NCBI GenBank assembly: GCA_034401795.1 | Contig: CM067360.1 | Location: 124,351,901-124,415,900, forward strand | Direction of reading: 5' to 3' | Source: Chaetoderma sp. LZ-2023a | Taxonomy: Eukaryota; Mollusca; Caudofoveata; Chaetodermatida; Chaetodermatidae | Length of the DNA: 64,000 nt | Shown: in pieces, positions 31,696 through 42,265 of the stretch | Numbering within the stretch: the first letter of the stretch is position 1 | Layout of the letters: every line of letters starts with the position of its first letter | The notes under the pieces: generated by a model | The model's database searches: none | What the model was told of the DNA's origin: nothing | The model's input: the letters and a program-made list of their open reading frames with translations, nothing else | Translations under genes and position numbers: made by a program

Positions 31696-32083
31696 AATGG
31701 AGGAATCCAGTGTATCAATCAATCATATGACGTCATAATCAACTAAGTTGCCTGTAGGCTGATTTCATAATCAATTACATCATGAATGACATGATTTTGT
31801 CCGTCATACACGCTTAATCATCCGCCAAGTTGTACAAATTGTATGTCTTTACTATTTAATGAGCATTCTGTTGAATATTTTGAAACTAATTTGTTTGGGC
31901 GCTGTTGCAGGCAGCAAAATCGCCCAGTCAAATTAGTTTCAAAATATTCAACAGCTTACCTGTATAGTTTTCTGGAATTTGAGATTCAGAGAGTGCAGGG
32001 ATTGATTGATCCCAACATGGGCAAATCATGGGTGGAGATTAGCTAAAGATGGGCGGGCCAAAGCTAAAACTGGATTCCTTCAT
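31696..32083. mobile_element. MITE-2 copy, complete
   Basis: Ends AATGGAGGAATCCAGT and AACTGGATTCCTTCATT, which are inverted repeats of each other. The body has CTGTTGAATATTTTGAAACT, GTTGCAGGCAGC and the mirrored arm. Confidence 0.78.
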
Positions 32084-32261
32084 TGAATGGTTAATGATCG
32101 ATGACTGATTTAACTCTAGTATACATCATACATGAGAGAGTTCAGCCTAGGGTAGGAATTCCTACCCTGTCATTAAATCTTTGTAAAATGAAATGACCTC
32201 TATTCGCTCTGAAACATTCAAATCTGCATTAATTTTAATTTAACAATGGGGTTAGGACTTA

Positions 32262-32638
32262 ATGGATCTTTCCATTTTTAGCTATGCCCCGCCCATCACT
32301 AGCTAAACTCCACCCACACCTCACTGTGTTGGGATTGATCGATCCCCAAATGCCCTAGCTATCAATTTCCTGAAAACTATACAGGGAAGCTGTTGAATAT
32401 TTTGTAACTAATTTGACTGGGTGCTGTTGCTGCCTATGGCAGCAACAGCGCCCAGTCAAATTAGTTTCAAAATATTCAGCAGAATATTTATTAAATAGTA
32501 AAAGCAAACAATTTTTACAACAACGTATAGACCGTCTTCAAATGTGCGTTCGTGACATACTTATCGACGTCATTCATTATGATGTCATTCTACATATCAC
32601 ACAGTTCATTATGATGGGTGGGTACTTTTGGAAAGGTG
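32262..32638. mobile_element. MITE-2 copy, complete
   Basis: Begins ATGGATCTTTCCATTTTTAG and ends GGAAAGGTGAA. The palindrome CTGTTGCTGCCTATGGCAGCAACAG sits at its centre within TTTGACTGGG..CCCAGTCAAA arms. Confidence 0.78.
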
Positions 32639-34000
32639 AATTTCCAACCCTGCTGGGTGAAGTCACTCTCATGTATGATACATGCATGCATGTACAGTAC
32701 AGATCTTAGTTAGCTTTACTTAGACTCATCCTAAAGCTTGTTTAAAACGCGTCTATATGGCGTCATTTTCCCGTAGTGATTTACTTAGACATAGTGCGTT
32801 TGGTAAAATCTCAAGACGCATCTTGAATTTTATCTCAATGGGTTGAAATTTTGACACTACGGGTTTGACATTTTGAATGACAGGTTTAACTTTTTGCCCT
32901 ACGCGTTTGGTAGCGTTTGAAAATTTTACGATAAATTAAACGCGCCCTCAATTCCAACCGCGGTTCTCCAGTTCTTTCGACAAGTCCTATGGCTAGAAGC
33001 AGACGGGTACTCGGTTCCTAGTCTAGGCAGACCCGCTTATCAGTACATGTTTTCTCCGTACATGTATCTCGCGTGCTTAGCAAACTGTGAGCGATTCGTA
33101 CAGCAGATTTTAACTTATTTATGTCAATTTGTGGCTGGATTTATCAGAAGATGTATTTAATTTAGTGTTTCTTCGCGTGATTCGTCTAATTTCTGTGTTT
33201 TTATAGTGAAAATCTCGATATATCTAATGCCGAATGGACAATCGTCTTGAACTGGAACACCATTCCATTCTGATGATGTCATCGCGTATATATTTAACCT
33301 CGCTATCTTTGATTGGCAGAGATATTGTTGGAAAAGCCATCAATGACAAATCTGATTGGTTGAACTAATCTCATGACGCTTTGACAGTTGTGTACTATTA
33401 GACGACAGTAAAAAAAGCAACATAACCTAAACAAGGATTTCCAGACTTTGGCTGTGATCTGGACAAAAACCAAGTTGGATCCAGATTGGGTACAAATTTT
33501 AATCTATGGATATATCGGAAACAAACTGGTCAGATTTTGCTCAAATTTTAATAAAGGCGTTTGTGTGATCATACATTAAGATTTAACAACCCTGGAAGTG
33601 ATCAAAAGAAAAATTATAGGCTGTGGGTTACAATCTCTGATAACTTGGATCTATCTGACGATGGAAAGTAAGTGATAACTAGATTGTTTGGTCGATGCCG
33701 TGTCATAGCAATCGACCATGTTCACTACTTTGACCTCTTTAGCCTACCCCACCCCAGGGGAGGAGCCAAATGTAATACCAGAAATGTGGCTGCAATGCAA
33801 CCATGAATCTCGACTTCATGACAGCAATTAAGTCTGATGATTGACTTCAAACATAAAATAAATTTAGAAGGCTTATCAACAAGGGGGCTAAGGGCCTGTA
33901 ACGGTATCCTGGACGGTGTATGGCAATAAGGGCTGCCAGCAGAGAAGGCCGCTACTATGTAAAAAAAGGCTGCCTATAAAATATACTGAGTATGTACATT

Positions 34001-34001
34001 C

Positions 34002-34066
<65 letters not shown>

Positions 34067-34067
34067 A
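34001..34067. repeat. (CTAT)n tetranucleotide microsatellite
   Basis: About 16 uninterrupted CTAT units. Confidence 0.97.
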
Positions 34068-34489
34068 CAGCTTCAAAATATTAAGCAGGTTGCCTGTATA
34101 CCCTTATCTAATTTCCACTTTCTATTTTTCTTTTCAGATGAGGCAGACATAGAGGCGAACTGTCAAAATATCTCATCTGATGACGGTTGTTGCTAAGCAC
34201 AGAATTATAAAAAAAAATTCTGAATAGAAGTTCTAGAGCCAACTACTACAGAATCCTTCCGCCAAATTTGGATATAATCCACCAAGCAGTCATGGAGAAT
34301 ATGCATTTTGGCAATTTATGTCCAGCCAACTAGGGTTGCAATCTGTCAAGCGGTTATGAGGAGTAGCGTTTTGACAATTTCTGCTAAATTTTTCATAAAG
34401 TCAAAGATTTTCACACAAAAATTGACCAATCAAAATTTCGGAAGCCAAAAGCATTAGGGTCCTTCCAGCCAATTAGTTTGAAATCTGCC

Positions 34490-34705
34490 AAGCTGTTAAT
34501 GTATGTATGAGACACAGCATCACACAATGATGTTCTGGCCAAAAGGTCAAAATCACTGATACGCAATCTGCTGTCCGCCGTCCATCCGTCAACTTATGTT
34601 TTTAAACATATGTTGACGGATGGATGGCGGACAGCAAATGGTTGCCATGTGTATCAGGGATTTTGACCTTTTGGCCAGAACATCATTGTGTGATGCCGTG
34701 TCATT
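34490..34705. repeat. Long foldback
   Basis: GCATCACACAATGATGTTCT is answered by AGAACATCATTGTGTGATGC. The arms continue through CCAAAAGGTCAAAATC and GTCCGCCGTCCATCCGTCAA to a loop at TGTTTTTAAACA. The right flank (34690-34800) resembles 31350-31470 inverted, so a larger repeat family is likely. Confidence 0.8.
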
Positions 34706-35094
34706 ATAAGGAGGCATGTGTCCAAGTTTAGGACCCGTATGATCAACCAATCATGAGATATAAACAGAAAAGTTGAGCTAAACGCAAATTAGACGCCGCC
34801 GGGCGACGTGCATGGTATCACAATAGCTCATTTTACTTCGTAGTTGAGATAAAAATGGCCTCTTGCACTCTATAGTAACCTACAACATTTGTTTGAATTC
34901 CATCCACCGCTTTCGGAGGAGTTGCATTACACAGAAACTGGTGTGGATCGCTGTGAAAAATCTGGAGGTCATAAGGGGAAATGATCTGTGAGAGCAGTGG
35001 TTAAAATTAACATGAGCACGAGGTTAGCAGAAATTGACCAGGGCTAGTACAACTTGTAACTGACCAACCCAATGGTAACAATTTGACATGTCAA

Positions 35095-35260
35095 CCCTTT
35101 AATGGTCAAGGTAGTCAAAAAATCCCTCTGTTGTGAGCAGAGCAAGACGACTATTTTTGGAAACTTACCAGTAGAATGACTGGCTTGATAATTGAGCCAG
35201 TCATTTCAGTGGTAAAATTTAAAAAATAGTCTTCCCTTGGTCTGCAAAGATTTGAAGGGC
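35095..35260. mobile_element. MITE-1 copy
   Basis: Starts CCCTTTAATGGTCAAGG after TCAA. The palindrome AATGACTGGCTTGATAATTGAGCCAGTCATT is intact; the right end is shortened. Confidence 0.78.
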
Positions 35261-35764
35261 TATAGTAGAATCTAGTAATCACTAGTCCTATCTAAATGTA
35301 GTGGCTCATCTGGCTTAATTTAAAACTATTGAGAGGGTGTCAAATGATGTGCGAGTGTGGGCAGGACTATGGGAAATCTAGATAAATCTGGAAGACCCCA
35401 ATCTCTGACTACATAAAATAAATGTTGTCAGCCAATCCACAATCATATAGATAACCCACATACCAAATTTGGTTGAATTCCACCCAAATGTTTGGGAGGA
35501 GATAGCATGTTGATTGGATGGAGACAAATGTATCCTAATTTTTTCAAAACATGGAGATAAAGAAAGGACTCGAGGAGATTTTAAAGGTAGGTAGGTAATT
35601 AATTCAACGTCATCATACTAAAATTAAATTTTCTTTCGGATTGAGAAATTAGGCTACCACCATCATTTAACATGCCACAATGTTTTCAGGAGCTGTCGGT
35701 GAAAGGGTTAAATATAGCAAAAGCTTGAATTGGCATGAGGATAAAACAGAAATTTAGATTTTCT

Positions 35765-36055
35765 AATGGATGGATCCACGTTTAGCCATGCCCCGTGCGA
35801 CCGTGTGTTGGGATCAGTATGTACTTTGAATCCTGAATTCCAAATTTCATGGTAGCTATAGATACAGCTAACCTGTTGAATATTTTGAAACTAATTTCAA
35901 GTAATTTGACTGGGGTCTGTTGTTAAATATTCAACAGAATGTTTACTAAATAGTAAAGACATACAATTCGTACAACGGACTCTTAAAAATTCAACAGATT
36001 TAGCTACGTCAGCCTACATATGATGTAATTCATTATGACATCATATACTTAACAC
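35765..36055. mobile_element. MITE-2 copy, shortened
   Basis: GATCCACGTTTAGCCATGCC start, CTGTTGAATATTTTGAAACT, and the AACAGAATGTTTACTAAATAG half. The central palindrome is largely lost. Confidence 0.6.
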
Positions 36056-36291
36056 TTTAACACTCATGCAGGGTTTTGCGGAGGCAGGGCCCTTGCACCA
36101 TTTAGTGCTCTAAAATTTTCACTATCCAATCATTACCTTCACACATGGTTCATTGGCCTAATGGATTCTAGGACATAGATATCTTCCATGTATGTACTTG
36201 ATCCAACATTTGTCAAAATGACCCATGATTTCTTGAGGAAGTGGGACAGTTCACCCCACTAGGCAACTGGATCGGCAGAACCCGGCTCATA

Positions 36292-36470
36292 TCATCCAAA
36301 AGCGGTTTCTGCAGTGATGTTGAGAAATATTTATTTGCAGACCAAGAAAAGGCTATTTTTGAAAATTTATCACTGGAATGACTGTCTCGATAACCGAGCC
36401 AGTCATTCCAGTCATAAATTTTCAAAAATAGTCTTCTCTTGTTCTGCAAATAGATATTTTCCTATTGGTC
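36292..36470. mobile_element. MITE-1 copy
   Basis: Near-perfect palindrome with arms GAAAATTTATCACTGGAATG and CATTCCAGTCATAAATTTTC around CGATAACCG. Ends not resolved. Confidence 0.75.
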
Positions 36471-36963
36471 ATTGGTGGTCTGACTTGAATCAGTCTTTCA
36501 CTCTCCTGACATGCGCGATTCACTGTCCTCAGCGGTCACTCACCTGGAAACACCAACTCTCCACCGGAAAACTTTGAAGTCTAGATGCTCTCCGAGAGCA
36601 GCTGAGGCGTTTCCAGGTATAAATAGGCTTAAGGGCTGTTTTGTTGTCTATGAAATTTAAATATTTTTTTACTAGTTTCCATAGAATTTTTTCTTTCAAA
36701 CTTCACATCACCGGAGTTGTAACCACCATGCATGCCACCCAGAAAAATTTAATGAATAGTCCAGCATGCTTATCAGGTACGACTGTACCACCATGCATGT
36801 CACCCAACAAAATGAATGAATAAACTGGCATGATTACAATCGTGCTGGTTTATTTAACAAATATCGGTGAGGTACGTGGTGGTACAGTGAATATCACTAT
36901 GAGCAATGTACGCTGTACTCAGACAGAGTGAGATTATAGTAGCTAATTTATTATTGTTGCGTG

Positions 36964-37164
36964 AGACTGAGTGGTGGTAGTAAACACTTGACCGGGCAGT
37001 GCACCAGTATCCTGTCAAAATACATGTAGCAGCATTCTATCAGTATTTGTGTTGCTACACTTTTTAATAATTTATTACATAATGTACTTATACCCACACA
37101 GATAGAATGCTATTTTGTCATGCTACTATTACAGTGCTAGGTCAGGTGTTCACTACCACCGCTC
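36964..37164. repeat. Imperfect foldback
   Basis: ACTGAGTGGTGGTAGTAAAC is answered by GTTCACTACCACCGCTCAGT. The inner parts (GTAGCAGCATTCTATC and GATAGAATGCTATTTTG) also pair. Confidence 0.7.
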
Positions 37165-37189
37165 AGTCTTACTTATAGTTTTGCCCAAT

Positions 37190-37765
37190 GGAGGAATCCA
37201 GTTTTAGCTATGCCCCGCCCATCTCTAGCTAAGCTCCACCCAAGCTTTATCTGCATTGGGATCGATCTCTGTACTCTCTGAATCTCAAATTCCTGAAAAC
37301 TATACATGTAAGCTGTTGATATGACAGCAACAACTCCTAGTCAAATTAGTTTTAAAATATGCGACATCATTTTTATTAACCTTTTAATGGTCATAGCGAC
37401 CAAAACTGGCCTCTGTTATGGCCTTGTGGAATGTCCATTTACAGGCCAAGAGAATAGAATTTTTGAAAATTCACCACAAATGACTGGCTCAATGACCGAG
37501 CCAGTAATTTGTCATAAATTTTCAAATATTGCTTTCTCTTGGCCTCTAATTAGACATTCAATAAGTGGATATTAAAATTTTCTTCACCAAATTTGTCCAT
37601 TAAAGGGTTAAATAGAATACATATAGTCTGTCATTAATTAAGTGTCTGTGAAGATTGACGAACTTATCTACGTCATTTATTATGTCATTGATTATGTTGT
37701 CATCCTTATGCATCATGTAGTTGATTATGACATCATGATTGATGGATAAAATGGAAAGGTCCATT
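37190..37765. mobile_element. MITE-2 copy interrupted by MITE-1
   Basis: The left part starts AATGGAGGAATCCAGTTTTA and runs to TTTATTAA at 37379. It resumes at 37612 with ATAGAATACATATAG and ends AAATGGAAAGGTCCATT. Other copies read TTTATTAAATAG without a break, so the 37380-37607 segment was inserted. Confidence 0.8.
37380..37607. mobile_element. MITE-1 copy nested in MITE-2 (defines its ends)
   Basis: 228 bp, flanked by TTAA on both sides (37376-37379, 37608-37611). The uninterrupted MITE-2 site has a single TTAA. Termini CCTTTTAATGG and CATTAAAGGG. The TTAA duplication and CCYTT-type ends are features of the piggyBac superfamily. Confidence 0.88.
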
Positions 37766-37946
37766 ATGTAATGCTTATAGCTCCCTGTGTAATCATATTT
37801 GTTTCACTTTCTATTTCAGCTACTGTTGAAACATAGCCAGACCACAAACAAATGGTGCAAAAATAAACGCACAAAATCTGGAACAGTAGGACAAAAATTT
37901 GAAAGACCACTCAGTAATATATGACCTGTGACCAGCAACATCATTC

Positions 37947-38187
37947 ATCAACACAGACAGTAGCATAACCATAAAACACTGCTGATCACCAGCATGGGCA
38001 ATATTATATAGGACCAAGATAGTTTACTGTTGTTCTAGAGACTGGACTTGTATTGTTATTGATCATCGATAACAATACAAATCTCAAAATCAACAGTAAA
38101 GTAAACTTAATCTTGGTCCTATATAATATTGCTCATGCTGCTAATGAGTGGTGGTTTGCGCTACTGTCTGTGTTGGTGATTGTTTGA
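37947..38187. repeat. Long foldback / palindromic MITE
   Basis: ATCAACACAGACAGTAGC is answered by GCTACTGTCTGTGTTGGTGAT. The arms extend through GGGCAATATTATATAGGACC and AGTTTACTGTTG to a centre at GATCATCGAT. Confidence 0.8.
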
Positions 38188-40074
38188 GCAAACTGCATTA
38201 TATCAATATGGCAGCATTCAATAACAATGACATTAAACTTTTTTAAGTGGATAATAAACAATTTAATCAAATCCAAAATGACCTGGTTTGACTTATTTAC
38301 TGTATGTAGGTAAAGGTTGTATGGTGTTTTCATCATTTCTTTGATCTTCAGTGGAACAAGGATTGAGAATTTCTCCCCACTGTGAACAGCAGAACAAGGT
38401 AGTTAAAGGTAACTAAAGCTCCAGCTTTACAACCCTTTACTGTCCAATATTTGTCAAGAAAATGTAAATTTCTGCTGAACCCTTTAATGGGTAAATTTGG
38501 TCAAGAAAATTCCAATTGTCTCATAAAATGTCAATTTGCTGATCAAGAGTATTCTGGGAGGCAGTCATTTCAGTGATGAATTTTCAAAAATAGTATTCTC
38601 TTAGTCAGCAAAAGGGCATTTCTCAGGAACACTGCAGAGGCTGGTTATGGCTGATTTGACCATTAAAGGTTTAATAAATGCCCATTTGCAAGCCAAGGAA
38701 ATTTTTTAACATTTAGAACTGTAATGACTAGCTTGGTTATCAAGCCAGTTATTCCAGTGGTAAAATCTTAAAATAGTCTTCTCTTGGCCTGCAAAAGGTC
38801 ATTTCTCAAGACAATTTGATTTCAGAGGCCAGTTTTGACCACTCACTGAGTCACGGTAAAAAAATAATTCTTGTTCTGCATATGGACATTTCTCAAGGCC
38901 ACCACAGAAAATGTTTTCACCAGCTAGAGTGTTAAAGGGTCAATTGCTAAAATGTACAATTCTTATAACAGTGACTAACTACTAACTGTTGGTATGTTAT
39001 TGGTATATCTAATCATGTTAGTTAGAGCTAATTCAATATAACAAACTTTAACAGTTAATTAAATTCAAACGGCACAAATGATCATGGTGAATGCACCAAA
39101 ATAGCCCAAACTTCATGGCAAACTCTTTGTCACTGAATGGGGAAGTTCACTCAATCTGTAGTGTACCAGCTTCAAGTTCATCTTCAAGTCTTTCCAGTAG
39201 TGGTGGCTTCCTCATCGTCAAACATGTCATCATCAGAAGATTCACTGTCCCACACATTAGCCGTCTCGCCATTACTATCAGCGTCTGATTCCACGTTTAC
39301 AACGCCACGATGAGTGATATTTGGTTTAAAATATACGGCACAATATTTAGCCAGTAATATACTATATACATGTACTGTTAGGCCCTATGACCTGACAGCG
39401 GCTGTTATGGTCATACACCGCCCTCAGACTTTAGGGCAGATATCAAACACATTATTCATAGCAATCCACATCCGGGCATCTTGAGATTGGCCGCCATTAA
39501 GGTTGGGGCAAGCTTACTACATGCTAAAGAGGACTGCCCATACAAACGCATTGTTTACATTTTCCATGAAGTTCAAACCATTAAATCCTGTGTCCGAGAA
39601 TCTGTAATAACCCTGTCAAGTATCAGAAAAATGAAATCATGAGTGAATTTCGCAATATATTAAAGAAAATGTAATTACGGTTTAACGGCCCATTGCTCGT
39701 AATGTTAAATTAGCCCCTCTGAAAATAGCGTATCTCCCAGGGTATTATGGGAAATTTGATTGTGATGACATCATTGTGATTCTATGAATATAATACAGGG
39801 TGGGAATATCGCCTCCAACAAGGGAGTACTTCTACTATTGCATTAACAATTTCAACCGACAAGAGAAAATAATAAATTTGTTACGAATGTGTCAAAATTC
39901 TGGTGAATATTTTGAAACTAATTTGACTGAAAGCCAGCTTCCAGTCAAATTGCTTTCAAAATATTCAACATCATACTTATATAATGAATGTAAAAGTGGA
40001 ATTCTGGGATTTCATGTTCAAATGGGTAAAATGTGATAATTCATTGGTTTAGATTTGGGGCCTACATCCCTGAT

Positions 40075-40122
40075 AATGCAGGTTACTAGGCCAATATTGG
40101 CCCAGTAACCTGCATTATCATT
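40075..40122. repeat. Short perfect hairpin
   Basis: ATAATGCAGGTTACT..GGCCAATATTGGCC..AGTAACCTGCATTAT, with almost no loop. Confidence 0.85.
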
Positions 40123-41528
40123 CTTGTTTTAGTAAATGTGATGTCACCGATAATGAGAAAGTTATTGATTGTCGCAAGAGGGCCGCAGACACAATATATA
40201 TATATATATATAATATCCATTTCGTTTACCCCTGGTCGCGAAAAAACAGTGTTGAAGATAAACAATCCGATAAACTTGATCATCGATACGTGTCTTTGTT
40301 TACAATTTTCGAGATAACTAACTTCAAGCACTGTCAGTAATAAGCCCGAGTTAAGATGCCGAAGCGGTCAAATATATAGGCATCACGCTTTCTGATTGGC
40401 AGTTTCCTTATTCCGTGTTATCTGTCTACTTTTTAGTCTGTGGCGTACACGAAATGTGCGTCAATTGATGAATTGCGCACACAAAAATATGTTATTTTCT
40501 AAGCAGTTGATGCCATCTTTGCTAAATCTGATTAAATATGCGTGTATTCTCGACCAATCAGACGGTGATAGCCGTTGCCGAAAACGTGTAATAACGTTAC
40601 ATACTCGGATACTCCTACGCGGTACAGTGTTCAGTTAATAATGGAAAATGTTTTTCGCGGTCCTGAACGCACCCCAGGTACGGATGAAACAACTATGTAC
40701 GCCTGTGCATGTCTAAGTAAAAGCGGAGATTTTCGGTTACATATTATGTATGAAATAGCGAAATCGAAAACAACCGAATGTCAGGTTTGCAGATTTTGTA
40801 AATCGCCTCCCTTTCCGTTATAAGACAAATTTGGCATAACACTAGTCGCAACTGGTGCATATATTGTTCTAAAAAGTGATGCCTATTACGTCGGCTCAAA
40901 TTCGACTATTGTAATAAACCCATTTCAGACAATATCTTGGTTTATTCATCCAGATTTCAAAAGAAATTGTGGATTGAAAATTTATTAAAATATACGCACA
41001 GTCATCACACTAGCTTCATACACAGTAAAGAATACCCAGGTGCGGAGTTCACACACATCCATTTTATACAAAATTACGATTGATTACGATGATGACATTT
41101 CGACAATTATCATTTACAGCTACAAAAAAAGCTAAAGACGATGCATGTACTTAACACATATACGGCTCCAATTGCAATTTAAATTTACATGTACGGGTCC
41201 TTGACAGACTATAGACCGATTCAACTTTATGTTTAATGACGCGTAGTAAGAATCTTTGTAGCGTTACAGAATACATTTGATTGCGCGTTTGACTTTTTCC
41301 GTGACAGGTTTAAAATATTTCATGATATGTTTAACATATTGTAGGACGGGGTAGACTTTCCGTTAGACGCGCCTATAAAACAAATAAAATGCGTTTGGTG
41401 TTTGGGCACGCCTGGAAACACTACGAGGTTTTGACATGAAAAGACGCATTTTTGTTTCGCTTTTGCTTCGTCAAACAGTAAAGCTAACTAAGATCTGTAC
41501 TGTACATATAGTACAGCACATACATAAG

Positions 41529-41720
41529 TTAGTTTCCAAAATGGAAACATGTTAGTACAATTTTGAACACGATGTAAGAAATGTTCTTTTGAATATTTTG
41601 AACATAAATAGATTGGAAGACATTGCCTTAGACATTATTGTCTTCCAATCCAATTATGTTCAAAATGCTCAACAGTACATTTTATTTTGTTTTGGAAATA
41701 TTTTAAGTTATCTCTTAGCA
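41529..41720. mobile_element. MITE-3 copy 2
   Basis: Same layout as 10335-10505: AACATGTTAGTACAATTTTG, GAATATTTTGAACATAAATA, and TTCCAATCCAATTATGTTCA with AACAGTACATTTTAT at the right. Confidence 0.68.
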
Positions 41721-41907
41721 TGCACGCATGCACACACACACAATTTGAGAATACAGGATGTCAGTTGGTATTGAAAACCACAATATAGTCGTTATGTTCG
41801 ACAGATGGTCCCCATCGCTTAACACAATACCATCTTTTTGTCTCAATTCAAAGCTTAAGTAAGTCGCCTTACATTTTCAGAGAATTCAATTCTCTAAGTT
41901 AATTATT

Positions 41908-42140
41908 CCCTTTAACACGTAAATTTGTTCAAGGAAATTTTCTATTTTCTAATGGAAGGTGTCCATTTGCAGACCAGGCGAAGAATTTTTTTTTTTTTAA
42001 TTTATCACTGAAATTGCTAGCTAGGTTATCGAACCAGTCATTCTAGTGATAAATGAAATAGTACCCTCTTGGTCTGCAAATGGACATTTATCAAGACCGC
42101 TGCACAAAAGCCATTTTTGTCCAGTTTAGGTGCTAAACAG
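41908..42140. mobile_element. MITE-1 copy 13 nt from a myosin acceptor
   Basis: Starts CCCTTTAACACG and ends GTGCTAAACAG. A 9-base direct repeat, TTAATTATT, flanks it (41899-41907, 42141-42149). The right-hand TTAATTATT plus ACAG is all that separates the MITE from the exon at 42154, so the MITE supplies the branch-point region of this intron. Confidence 0.83.
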
Positions 42141-42153
42141 TTAATTATTACAG

Positions 42154-42265
42154 GTAAAGTACAGTGGAGATAAATGGTTGGAGAAGAATCGCGACACATT
42201 TCCTGCTGGTGTTATTGAATCACTTCAGGCTAGCAAGAACCTACTGCTGAGATCCATATTCAAAG
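42154..42265 (+). CDS. Myosin window exon 7
   Basis: Acceptor TTATTACAG, donor AAAG-GTAAGC, 37 codons plus one base: VKYSGDKWLEKNRDTFPAGV and IESLQASKNLLLRSIFK. It contains the EKNRD motif before loop 2. Phase 0 to phase 1. Confidence 0.97.

Larger units (their letters stand above)
31195..42153 (+). other. Myosin intron 6, 11 kb
   Basis: Repeat-rich: MITE-1 halves at 31206-31300 and 31600-31690, MITE-2 copies (31696-32083, 32262-32638, 35765-36055, 37190-37765), a (TATC)n microsatellite (34001-34067), foldbacks (34490-34705, 36964-37164, 37947-38187, 40075-40122), further MITE-1 copies (35095-35260, 36292-36470, 37380-37607, 38480-38940, 41908-42140) and MITE-3 (41529-41720). No exon or gene was seen. 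The stretch 38940-39790 and most of 40330-41510 show nothing recognisable. Confidence 0.6.

Noticed and set aside
39091..39288. 65-codon ORF with a Ser-rich stretch
   Set aside because: Short, isolated, no splice or start context in keeping with the myosin gene.
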